A stretch of 64,000 nucleotides of DNA from Psococerastis gibbosa (lineage: Eukaryota; Arthropoda; Insecta; Psocodea; Psocidae), in NCBI GenBank assembly GCA_963971405.1, contig OZ020493.1:2108001-2172000 (forward strand), read 5' to 3'. The notes beneath the pieces are model-generated. The model searched no databases. It worked only from the letters and a program-made list of their open reading frames with translations, and was not told where the DNA came from. How positions within the stretch are numbered: position 1 is the stretch's first letter; the number at the start of each line of letters is the position of its first letter. The position numbers and the translations under genes are program-made. Positions 55,850 through 64,000 of the stretch are shown here, piece by piece.

Positions 55850-56285
55850 AACCATGTACAGATACGAGTCTGTAGAACTGAAACTGAAGGCAGTGGAAAA
55901 TGGTCGGAAAAAGGAGATGCCGGAAGAAGACAAAAGTTTTGTACGATACACGAAGAGGACGGCCAAGGGAGCGGTGCAGAAGCCAGGGTGAGGGAAATTT
56001 CAGGAGGGTGTCGAACTGGAACTGAAGGAAGTGGTGAATAGTCAGAATTGGAGAAACAGGAAGAAGCGGAGAAGGTTCATACACCAACGTACGAAGAAGA
56101 GGATGGCTACGGAAGGGAGACTTCGGAAGAGACTACGGAAGATAGACGGATGGGAGCTACGACTGTATGGAGACCTGATTAAAGGCTGGGGCAAGATGGA
56201 GTGGACGAGGCTAATACACCACCCCCTGGGGCGATTAAGGGCGATTATTGATGATGACGGAGATGAGTATGAAGATAATCAATGA
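55850..56285 (+). pseudogene. LINE 3' end, possibly duplicated
   Basis: YTRRGRPRERCRSQ in one frame, then RLRKRLRKIDGWELRL and KMEWTRLIHHPLGRL in another. Both are variants of the Arg-rich C-terminal tail also present at 39420. AACTGAAGGCAGTGG/AACTGAAGGAAGTGG words suggest two tandem copies. Confidence 0.55.
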
Positions 56286-56371
56286 TCCTGACAATGTTGT
56301 TAATCAATAAACTAAACTGTGCAACATAGTTTGTATCATAATGTAGAGGAAGGTATCCATGTGACATAAAA

Positions 56372-56565
56372 TAAATAATAAATAATTAGATTACTCGTGA
56401 CTTCGTGGTATTTCATTTTAATAAACAAAAAATAACAAAAACTTAGAGTGGGTTTCTTAGACAAAGTTAATTTCTTAACGATTATTTTGGTTTTACTAAT
56501 TCGGGTTGTTATAACAAGTTTTTCTAAAACTCTAAGTTTTTGTTATTTTTTGTTTAATAAAATAA
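56372..56565. mobile_element. Penelope-like 3' end as a foldback
   Basis: A reverse copy of the last 65 bp or so (ATTAGATTACTCGTGACTTC to AAAACTTAGAGT) is joined to a forward copy of about 110 bp (GGGTTTCTTAGACAAAGTTA to TTTGTTTAATAAAAT). The whole can fold on itself. It shows the same arrangement as the 44837-46270 copy but without any ORF. Confidence 0.85.
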
Positions 56566-56569
56566 ATAA

Positions 56570-57160
56570 GTAAAAATGACATATTCGGTAGTCGACTTAC
56601 CCCTTTGAAACCCTATTTCATAATCAAGATTATCAATAATCAGCTCGATGTGTCCGGGCATGATGCGGACACTCCATCAAGTCACTCTGATTCACTTTGC
56701 GTGTCTAAACCATTGCAGTCTCCTTCTCCCCCTCGTTTCCACCATTCCACCTTTGGTTATTTCTCCCTGAACCTTCTTCCCAAGACTTAATTTCTAGTCA
56801 TATCCCTTTGTAACCTCTGAAGGCCTTCAGACAATAGATTTTAGTCTGCGGACCTAGTCTGCCTGTTCACTAGGTATTCCACATAGTTGGAATTCCAAAA
56901 CACCGCCAACCGCGTCACCGAGCTAGTCTGTCAGACTAGCTAGCTCATGTATGCGATTTAATGTGCGGCACACCAATGACTTCGATAGTGACTAAGGGGA
57001 TTCGCGAACTGTTCCGATGAACTCCATATAAGCCGCATGTGTTCCACTGTCTTGCTTGTTATTCATTACCACCATCGCCCAACAGTACTTGATATTACGC
57101 AAAAAACTAATCATAATTCTGAGCCAATAAAAAATAAAATAAAAAGTTAGAAACTGCACG
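56570..57160. other. Intronic DNA, nothing recognised
   Basis: Between TDRD12-like exons b and c. No repeat or frame was identified. Confidence 0.4.
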
Positions 57161-57163
57161 TAC

Positions 57164-57530
57164 CATCCAAATAAAATTGCGGCATGCCCCTACACAAAAC
57201 CAGCGGCTCGTATCCCCGATGCTGCAGGGCCACCGCCAGCTTAAGGACCTCACTCTTCCAGCAGCACACCACGGCAATGCGGCGTTTCCCGATTTCACCA
57301 ACTATCTCATCGACAGCAGTGCACAATTTTTTCTCGTTGTCTACCGTATGAACTATGGGCTTGAGTCGAGCGTAGATAGCGGCCTCTGTGTACGAGCCCA
57401 GATGCAGGCTGTACTGCCCAAAGTTCTTCATCATTTCCCACACTTTCTCCGACAAAGTCTCTGCAGCCACGATGTACTGGATGGGCTGCACCCTCGCCTT
57501 CTTCTGACTCAAACGCATGATTGATTTGAC
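57164..57530 (-). CDS. TDRD12: TDRD12-like exon b: end of helicase lobe 1, start of lobe 2
   Basis: Acceptor GTTGATTAG|GTCAAA (phase 0) and donor TTGGATG|GTACGT (phase 1), 122 codons plus one base. It reads VKSIMRLSQKKARVQPIQYI, then VAAETLSEKVW (where helicase motif III, S-A-T, would fall) and LGSYTEAAIYARLKPIVHTV. The second lobe starts with KRRIAVVCCWKSEV, then LAVALQHRGYEPLVLCRGM (motif IV-like). This layout and wording match TDRD12 rather than active DEAD helicases. The frame continues cleanly from exon a (FSKA|VKSI). Confidence 0.85.
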
Positions 57531-57534
57531 CTAA

Positions 57535-58490
57535 TCAACAAATAATAATTTTATATATAATACATAATGACATAAGTCTTTATAGAAAATAATAGATTCA
57601 GCGCGATTAGGGCCTGAGTCCCTCAATATCACTAAACTGTATGCAACAACTAGTTAAAGGTATAATATTTATCTACATAAAATTGCATGCATACCGAATA
57701 TCAGTCACATTCGCCACAATCCTTATTCATTTTCTCGATCATTCACACACAGCCCTGCCTTGATCAACCGGTGAAAGTGACTTGCTGGCTAAGGAGAAAC
57801 TGGTAATATTTGGTTTTGAAAACGTTGAGAGAAATTAGATATATGCAGAAGTAGTAGAAAGCTCATTTTGTAACATGGTTTATTAGTGATAAAGGGTTAT
57901 TTTACTATTAATTTTTAATTACCATTCACTCTTGGGACAAGGTAAGTGTATTCAATTACATTTTTATGGGCAATTCGTGTCGTCCGTGGCATAGTGTGGT
58001 ATGTTGTCGTTGCATGAAATTCGGACACCCCACCAAAAAAAAAACTGGCCACACCACTGGGAGGGACAGGAGGTAGTGGAGCAGACTCGACTCACCTAAT
58101 GGCGTATTAGACTTGGGCAACTCGAAAAAAAACATCCTCACTTCACTCGTCGAAAAGGTTGCTTTGCAAAGAAATAAATGATAACAGGACAATGTCGGGG
58201 TTAAGCGATTAGAATAACAGTGACCCCAGTAGTAGTAGCAGTAGCAACAGTAACTCTAACTTAGGAATCCAGTTTTCCGTAAATTGAATCCGCTGCTAGC
58301 ATGGCTGTTGCCAATGAAATGGTCTTCTTTAAAACTTCCTTAAGGACATAGTTATAGATAGTCTCCGAAATTATCTGATAGGCGTAGGAAGCACAGCACA
58401 ACTGCCTCAACAAATCCGTAAATGTTGACAATGGTAACAAACTATACAGTAGATTATATCACTAAAGACTAAATGACAATGAAAATACGT
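57535..58490. other. Intronic DNA, nothing recognised
   Basis: Between TDRD12-like exons a and b. The short minus frames have no motifs. Confidence 0.4.
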
Positions 58491-58494
58491 CCAT

Positions 58495-58550
58495 TTTTAT
58501 CGGGAATCGAACCCAGCGCCTCCAATGGGTGGCGTAGCACTCTGCCAGGT
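58495..58550 (-). repeat. tRNA-like SINE head fragment
   Basis: The minus strand reads CTGGCAGAGTGCTACGCCAC, then GGAGGCGCTGGGTTCGATTCC. A-box-like TGGCAGAGTGC and a perfect B-box GGTTCGATTCC are 33-34 bp apart. It is not a full tRNA: the acceptor stem is missing. It starts 25-70 bp inside the intron after TDRD12-like exon a and creates a false open-frame extension of that exon. Confidence 0.65.
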
Positions 58551-58569
58551 AGTCAAGCATTTCACTCAC

Positions 58570-58725
58570 TGCTTTGGAAAAATGAGGTGACGCCGCAAGG
58601 GCATTAAAGTCGTCCAACACAAGCCACTTGAGCCGATCAAAAGAGGTAACGCGGCGCACGCCCAGCAGACGAGCCAAACAGTTGGGAGTCCCAATCAGCA
58701 GCTCACAGCCCATGAGCACCTCAAC
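58570..58725 (-). CDS. TDRD12: TDRD12-like exon a: helicase motifs Ib to II
   Basis: Acceptor TTGTTGACAG|GTTGAG and donor AAAGCA|GTGAGT, phase 0 at both ends, 52 codons. It reads VEVLMGCELLIGTPNCLARL, then TSFDRLKWLVLDDFNALA. GTPNCLARLL corresponds to the TPGR region of DEAD helicases. LVLDDFNALA sits where VLDEAD would be, so Asp-Glu-Ala-Asp is replaced by Asp-Asp-Phe-Asn. The preceding exon with the P-loop should lie at a higher coordinate but was not recognised within 58726-64000. The exon is visibly more GC-rich than its flanks. Confidence 0.82.
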
Positions 58726-58739
58726 CTGTCAACAAAAAA

Positions 58740-59490
58740 AAAAAACTCAAACTTGTTACACAATAATACAAGTTTAACGCGAAAAAAATTAGGAGGTTCA
58801 TCCTCAGCTGTTCTGTTGCGCTGGACTCTTTTCTTTCAATCTTTTGAAATAGTGTTAAGAGAAAATCGGACACCCCACTACGCCCTTTTTGAAAAAAAAT
58901 CGGGAAAAAAACCGCCTAATATATTTTATACCACACAATATAGACGCTCTGCGGGTTGCGGAGCTAAACTCTATTGAAGCCTTGCTTGATACCAAGTAGC
59001 CTATCGTTAGAAGCCAAAAGATATTGCTTTCTCTCATTCCTCGCGTAATGTAAGAAGAATGCTCCGACGTTTACAAAATTATGAAAGCAACGAGAATTAA
59101 AGTTTTCACATTTAACTTTTGCTGCGATGAATCCGCAAGCCTAATTTTGTTTATCGGCCAGAGCGACAATATATACGTTTACAAACTGTAAACTACCCTA
59201 ACACCAGATCAGCATAGAGTTATTGATATTTAACGTATGGACTTTTTTTTAAGGCGCGGGATCCTTGCCGATATTTGCGCCGTTAGGTGGGGGTTTCTGG
59301 TAGGTGGTATCTTAGTGATGGTTTGGTAGGTGGTATTTAGGAGAGCACTCGACAACGAGGTTGCCTAGGGACTGTCTGAGATAGTATCTATGTACTGATG
59401 TTATTGTTGACAGTGGCATGTAATGCTAATGATTGCCAATAATCGATCGATCACCGTAAAGTTGATTTAGTGATACCACAAAGAGCCGTG
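58740..59490. other. No gene recognised
   Basis: This is where the P-loop exon of the TDRD12-like gene might be expected, but no such motif was seen. Low-complexity A-runs are at 58733-58745. Confidence 0.35.
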
Positions 59491-59496
59491 CCCTTA

Positions 59497-59640
59497 ACTA
59501 TTCCGCAATAATTTTAATCAAAGCACTCCTGAAGGCGTCCAACTTGTCGATCCTCTTGATTTCAGCCGGGAGTTTATTATAACGACTAATTCCATGTGTG
59601 TTTGAGAGTGTGAGTGAGGTTATAGCAATAAGCTACATAA
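59497..59640 (-). pseudogene. LINE 3' end
   Basis: The minus strand reads SLTLSNTHGISRYNKLPAEI, then KRIDKLDAFRSALIKIIAE and a stop. Y-N-x-L-P-x-E-I…F-x-x-x-L is the terminal pattern of LINE ORF2 proteins. Confidence 0.6.
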
Positions 59641-59974
59641 TTATAATTAATTCACTTTATTCCAAAATATATCAGTAATATAATAAAATCGAGTCTTCTT
59701 CTATGGTCTTTTCCTTACAACGGATAAAAACATACCTTACGGCATTCTATTAGTCTCGGTATATACAACACAATGTAATTACGGAAATTTCATGGTCAGC
59801 AATAAAAAATGTTTGTAGGCCCAGCATAAATAATAAAATAATAATGGAAAACGTACCAGAACAAAGTAACAGCATAAGCAGCATGTAATTTTCTTCACCT
59901 TCTATTAAGACATACCGGTACAGTACCCCAGTACAACACAACGGATATAGTTGATCAATTTTAGATACATCTTT

Positions 59975-60190
59975 ATAAATAAACAAAAGTCGACTTTTTT
60001 GTTTTATTGCTAAGCCAACCTAGCGGAGTTACGGCTATAAAGCCCTCTCTTACACTCAACTAGGAAGGCCCGGGGCCGCCTACTTTACATGCCCTCCGAA
60101 GCAAGTGTAGCAAGTGTGAGACTCGAACCAACATCCAACAACCTTTCGGGAGAAAGTCGGAGTCTGTACCATAACTTTACATTTTCCGAC
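59975..60190 (-). mobile_element. tRNA-derived SINE, second complete-looking copy
   Basis: The same family as 36843-37065, with B-box GGTTCGAGTCT on the minus strand, body GGCCTTCCTAGTTGAGTGTA, a T-run and a TTTATTTATA tail. An extra GTTGGAT duplication is next to the B-box. Confidence 0.85.
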
Positions 60191-60375
60191 CTATCCATAT
60201 TGAGTTGTGGGAGCCGAAGTGCGCCTCCCAGCAATGCTGCGTTATTTACGCCACTGCACTGGCCTTTACACTTTGATGTTAATTTTAAAGGGATTCTTAG
60301 GTTAATTTTCGACATACTACCAATTTAGGTTAATTATTCACACACAAATCAAAAAAATGGCTGCTTGCAAATAGT

Positions 60376-61398
60376 ACGAGTCGGTCAGCGTAACACCTGT
60401 GTTTGCACCATTCGTTTGTACTGCGCATGCTCATGGACTCCAACCACAGAACATCGTATAATTATATATTAGGGCTGCCACATTCCGTGGTTTAACTCAG
60501 AACTCCGTGGGAAATAATTCTATTCCGAAAAATTTCCGGGATCAACAATTTTTGAGGTTTTTCTGTGGATTTTGGGGGAAATACCTATGCATACCAATTA
60601 ATATTTGTATGCCAATTCATGGAATCATGTCAATTTGTGATGGTTGAATCTGAAGCTGATGGGTATTTTTTTTATCGGCCGCAATTTAAAGTTACAATTA
60701 AAACAACCAGATAAGGTTAGGAACCAGGGCCATGAACAGATGAGAGTTTAAAAAAATCATATCATATAAAGGGGACCAACATTTTAAAAAATTTCGGAGT
60801 ATTCCGTATTCCGTGAATTATTTAAAAATTGTTAGGAAATAGGAATACGGCTGAAGTCGTTTGGCTGCCCAGCCTGGTACTCATCGTAGCCTACCATCAT
60901 TAGTATTTGGTGCATTTAGTTTTTTTTTATACTACTGCACCTAATAAGCTAAATGATGAAGCAGTGACACACCTAAATTTCAAATTATGTAAATAGGATT
61001 AAAGAAGCTTGTGTTTTGATATTACCGTACTAAAAAATTAATATTCCACAATTAAAAATTAATTAGACTTATATTGTGTTTGCAATTGAAAACTTCACTG
61101 CACTTTACAGAATAGTCAGCAGCACAGAACACCAAAATAGCATGCAGTACCGTAGGCCAAAAGTAAATTACAGTATTACAACCCTTCACATTGAACTACG
61201 TACCTACAGTACCCACTGTTCTTAGGTACTGAAAAATTGTTAATCCCGGAATATAATTATTTCCCACGGAATTCTGAGGTAAACCACGGAATGTGGCAGC
61301 CCTAATATATAATTATACGATGTTCTGTGGTTGGAGTCCATGAGCATGCGCAGTGCAAACGAATGGTGCAAACACAGGTGTTACACTGACCGACTCGT
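60376..61398. mobile_element. Non-autonomous DNA element with about 165-bp inverted ends and 8-bp target duplication
   Basis: Ends ACGAGTCGGTCAG…CTGACCGACTCGT are flanked by exact CAAATAGT duplications (60368-60375 and 61399-61406). The inverted arms run past TTAGGGCTGCCACATTCCGT to about 60560 and 61235, with very few mismatches. The 700-bp interior is non-coding. An 8-bp duplication fits hAT or P superfamilies; an internal TAGGGCTGCC word looks hAT-like. Confidence 0.88.
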
Positions 61399-61409
61399 CA
61401 AATAGTAAA

Positions 61410-61875
61410 GTAAACAAAACGTGGCAATAGAAAATGGAGGTATTACTTGGCGGGAAAAATATAATACGGTGTTTTAATTAAGTTTTTAATTAAGTTTCTA
61501 TTTTAAAAATGGGATCAAAGACCGGAACTATAAATTAATTTCTTTTGTAGAAATACAAGATATTAGAGTAAAGACTGAAAAGTCGACGACTGAAAACACC
61601 TCAAGACAACAACAACAATAAATAATTAAGTTTTTCTTACTTTCATTAATACGAAGGCTGTCACTGTTACGGATCTAATTGATTTGAAAAATCAATTAAA
61701 TACAGAAAACGACATTACGTAGTTACAAGGTAACTTATTGTTGGGATATCTGGTTAAAAACTACAGTGTTGTGTATGAAGTTACTATATTTAAAAAATTG
61801 TATTGTGGAATTGACGACAGTGGTGTTGCCGAAAAGATGGGTTAGAATGTGAGGTGGTGGATTTATGACCCCTTA
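61410..61875. other. No gene recognised
   Basis: AT-rich. Nothing supportable. Confidence 0.4.
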
Positions 61876-61879
61876 TTCC

Positions 61880-62145
61880 TATGTACAATATAACGACTGG
61901 CGCAATAACATGAGCCAATTGTATGGGGCATATTCTGAGACATGAAGGATTCCTCAAGAACGTCATTGAGGGTGTAGTCGAAGGCACCAGTATAGGAGGA
62001 CGACGGGGGAAGGAGTACCTACCAGGATGACATCAAGAAGGACCAAGGATGCAACACCTATCTTGCACTAGAACTGCACAAGATAGGCAAGAGCAGAGAA
62101 CTGAGGAGATTGAATCATTCGCTGCAAATTAATCAATAGATTGAA
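61880..62145 (+). pseudogene. LINE 3' end
   Basis: A forward frame reads GHILRHEGFLKNVIEGVVEG, then GGRRGKEYL. G-H-I-x-R-H-x-x-x-L-x-x-x-I-E-G-x-V-E-G…G-R-x-x-x-E-Y is a widespread LINE ORF2 C-terminal block. A decayed tail follows. Confidence 0.75.
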
Positions 62146-62149
62146 ACTC

Positions 62150-63070
62150 CAGATGATAACCAAATGAGCTCCTATAGCTGCGTGGCGGATTGGCTGACCC
62201 CTTTGACCTCTATTATAGAAAATACAATAGAATCTGGCTCTTAGGTTATTGAGTCACATCAGTACTAATAACAATGGAAAGAATGAATGTGGTTGTTTAG
62301 ACGATAAGGGTTAAGTTACATAAAATATACAGTAGACAGTAATCATCAAACAATCGAGACACATCCTGCTGCCCATAGATTGTAGACAATAACAATCAAT
62401 AATATAATAATATATAAATAATAATAAAAATTTAAAAACATAAGAGAATAAAATAAAAAGTATAATAAGATGAAAAGCTATTTTCAATAGGCTATATATG
62501 GATTTATGTAGTATTATATAATATTTTAATTAAGTGTAAAATATGTCCCACACCAAATGGGTTCTTTCCTAAACTAGTGGAGATATGAAGTCAACGTGAA
62601 GTCAATTTGGGGTCAAAAACTTACTGTCAAAACATAAATACTGTAAAAGTGTGAAAATTGCACGTTAAACTATTATATAATTGTAAAATCTATAATTATG
62701 GTATGCTTTAGTCTGTCAAGGGCCAGCGTACCTCACGACTTGATATTCGGCTATCACCCAGAATATCCCGTCACCACCCGCGTACTATAGTAAAAAAATT
62801 GAATGCTTATTTCTGTTACCGAACCGTACCCATTTTAAAATTCGAAATTAAAAAAATTTAATTTAAAACTTGTGTAGCCTACAAGAAATTAAATTTTGGC
62901 TATTTGGCTACCGGCACTTGGACACTTTAAATCGAAATGAGATGTGCAGGTCTAGCAGACCGTTCTGTTTAAAATATGTTCGTCCAAATTTTTCATTATT
63001 TTTATTAATATTATTTGACCTCCTCCCGCGTACACCCTGGAGCCTCGTCGAGTACCACATAGGCTTGGAA
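62150..63070. other. No gene recognised
   Basis: AT-rich intergenic DNA with TAATA-type low complexity near 62400-62470. Confidence 0.4.
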
Positions 63071-63076
63071 ATCCTT

Positions 63077-63236
63077 CATCATGAGTAGAGGAAGAACAAC
63101 GCAATGATCCACAGTAAAATACTTTAATAGTGACCGGTTTCGGATAAAATCCATCATCAGACTTTTTATCCGAAACCGGTCACTATTAAAGTATTTTCCT
63201 GTGGATCATTGCGTTGCTCTTCCTCTACTCATGATG
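63077..63236. mobile_element. Foldback element
   Basis: Two inverted arms of about 73 bp with few mismatches: CATCATGAGTAGAGGAAGA, then ACGCAATGATCCACAG and AATACTTTAATAGTGACCGG, then TTTCGGATAAAA. They are separated by about 12 bp (CATCATCAGAC). No coding capacity. Confidence 0.85.
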
Positions 63237-63564
63237 TTCTCCAAGTTCCACGAAGTCACCAAGGAAACTCTCACAAGGATTCGAAATCCTTCCTTGTAAG
63301 TACTCCTTACGTATTTATGTATGAGCGTGGAGTCGGGACCCAGGCGGTATAGGTCCCCTATAGTGGTACGAGTTCCAGGGACGCCGAGTTTTAAAAGTTC
63401 TGGGGGGGGGGGAAGAATTCAGTACTATGGAAAGTATTAGGAAAATGCATTGGTAAATGGTTACTTAAAATAACTATAATGCTGGAAAGTAGTCTATACG
63501 AACAACATTGGCGCGAAAAAGGTTCTACAAGTTGGTGCTGTACAAATGCCAAATTATTATTATA

Positions 63565-64000
63565 AAATATTTTAAATCATCCATAGATCGAATTCGAATT
63601 GCTTGATGCTGTTTGTTCTTTTTTGTGAGAATCTTATAGTTTGAAAACCATATTGTTTCGTATCCCTTTTCTTTGGCTTTGTTTTTTGTTTTAAATAATA
63701 ATTTTTTATAGAATGGTGACAGGTTTTCTCCAATATAAATCTTCTGATTTTTATTTGAGCAGTCCTGGAAAAGGTTTCCCTTACTATGGTCATCTATCTA
63801 CATTTTTCCACGCTTTTAGCAATTTATAACGCAGTTTACTATCTTTTAAGCGGACTAATATCGGTGGGGAGCTAGGGTTTCTTTTTGAGGGTATACGATG
63901 AGCAATACTTATATCATTTATATTTGTGTTTACTCCCCAAGCATTGAACAATGTTAGTACAAGACCAATTAAATCATCATCATCCTCGTCCCGGCTGAGT
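63565..64000 (-). pseudogene. LINE ORF1 fragment (C-terminal domain)
   Basis: The minus strand reads SRDEDDDDLIGLVLTLFNAW, GVNTNINDISIAHRIPSKRN, ILVRLKDSKLRYKLLKAWKN. In a second frame it reads IYIGENLSPFYKKLLFKTKN, KAKEKGYETIWFSNYKILTK, IRIRSMDDL. The order I-x-x-A-H-R-x-P…E-x-L-S-P…Y-x-x-x-W…I-R-x-x-D-L is that of CR1-type ORF1 proteins (also related to the baculovirus FP C-terminal domain). The frame changes once. The window edge cuts its 5' side. Confidence 0.8.

Larger units (their letters stand above)
37979..58725 (-). other. TDRD12: TDRD12/Yb-type gene span (partial): degenerate DEAD helicase plus extended Tudor
   Basis: Eight minus-strand exons were found: 58570-58725, 57164-57530, 55334-55533, 52630-52882, 50944-51064, 44371-44487, 39880-40018 and 37979-38276. 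All have GT donors and AG acceptors. Successive phases are compatible at every junction (0,1,0,1,2,2,0), giving 1651 coding bp, about 550 residues. The order is helicase motifs, C-terminal helicase lobe, linker, extended Tudor. TDRD12 (Yb, BoYb and SoYb in Drosophila) acts in piRNA biogenesis in germline or gonadal granules. The DEAD box reads LDDFN, so ATPase activity is doubtful, as in the family. The 5' exons and the 3' end after 37979 (phase 1 donor) were not found. Confidence 0.82.

Noticed and set aside
57177-57524. 115-codon forward ORF
   Set aside because: It is the antisense shadow of TDRD12-like exon b, which has domain motifs and splice sites.
58495-58550. Functional tRNA gene
   Set aside because: Box A and box B are present, but the acceptor stem and a coherent cloverleaf are not.

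Overview
The window looks like intergenic and intronic DNA of an animal, most likely an arthropod. It is AT-rich and has no bacterial-style operons. It is dense in copia, gypsy, Penelope-like, CR1-like and I/Jockey-like retroelements, tRNA-derived SINEs and small inverted-repeat DNA elements. Two host genes can be read through spliced exons with matching intron phase. I cannot name the species from the sequence.

Layout: 1-4025 is a decayed Ty1/copia element on the minus strand. 4.0-7.1 kb holds a LINE scrap, a paired tRNA-like SINE and a foldback element. 7.1-11.95 kb is a three-level nest: an unclassified repeat, split by a Ty3/gypsy element, itself split by a 5'-truncated LINE with a 12-bp target duplication. 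12-17.5 kb holds a THAP-like ORF, two inverted copies of a 98-bp block carrying CCAAT boxes, GC-rich palindromic minisatellites and a hAT-like MITE. 17.6-23.4 kb (+) is a small HP1-family gene: a chromodomain exon, a roughly 5.4-kb repeat-filled intron and a chromo-shadow exon. 23.6-31 kb holds a CR1-like LINE with PHD-type ORF1, an RNase H LINE scrap and a long Penelope-like element with GIY-YIG nuclease. 31-38 kb is repeats, LINE 3' ends and a possible retroposed copy.

From 58.7 kb down to 38.0 kb on the minus strand, eight exons form a TDRD12/Yb-type gene: a degenerate DEAD-box helicase followed by an extended Tudor domain. Every intron junction keeps frame (phases 0,1,0,1,2,2,0). The introns hold three more Penelope-like copies, a PIF/Harbinger-like deletion derivative with a MADF-like ORF, and many LINE 3' ends. 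The 5' exons and the end of the gene were not found. 58.7-64 kb holds SINEs, a 1.02-kb long-TIR element with an 8-bp target duplication, a foldback element and a LINE ORF1 fragment.

Both host genes belong to families that act in heterochromatin and piRNA silencing of transposons, and both lie in transposon-saturated DNA. Whether that is more than coincidence is inference.
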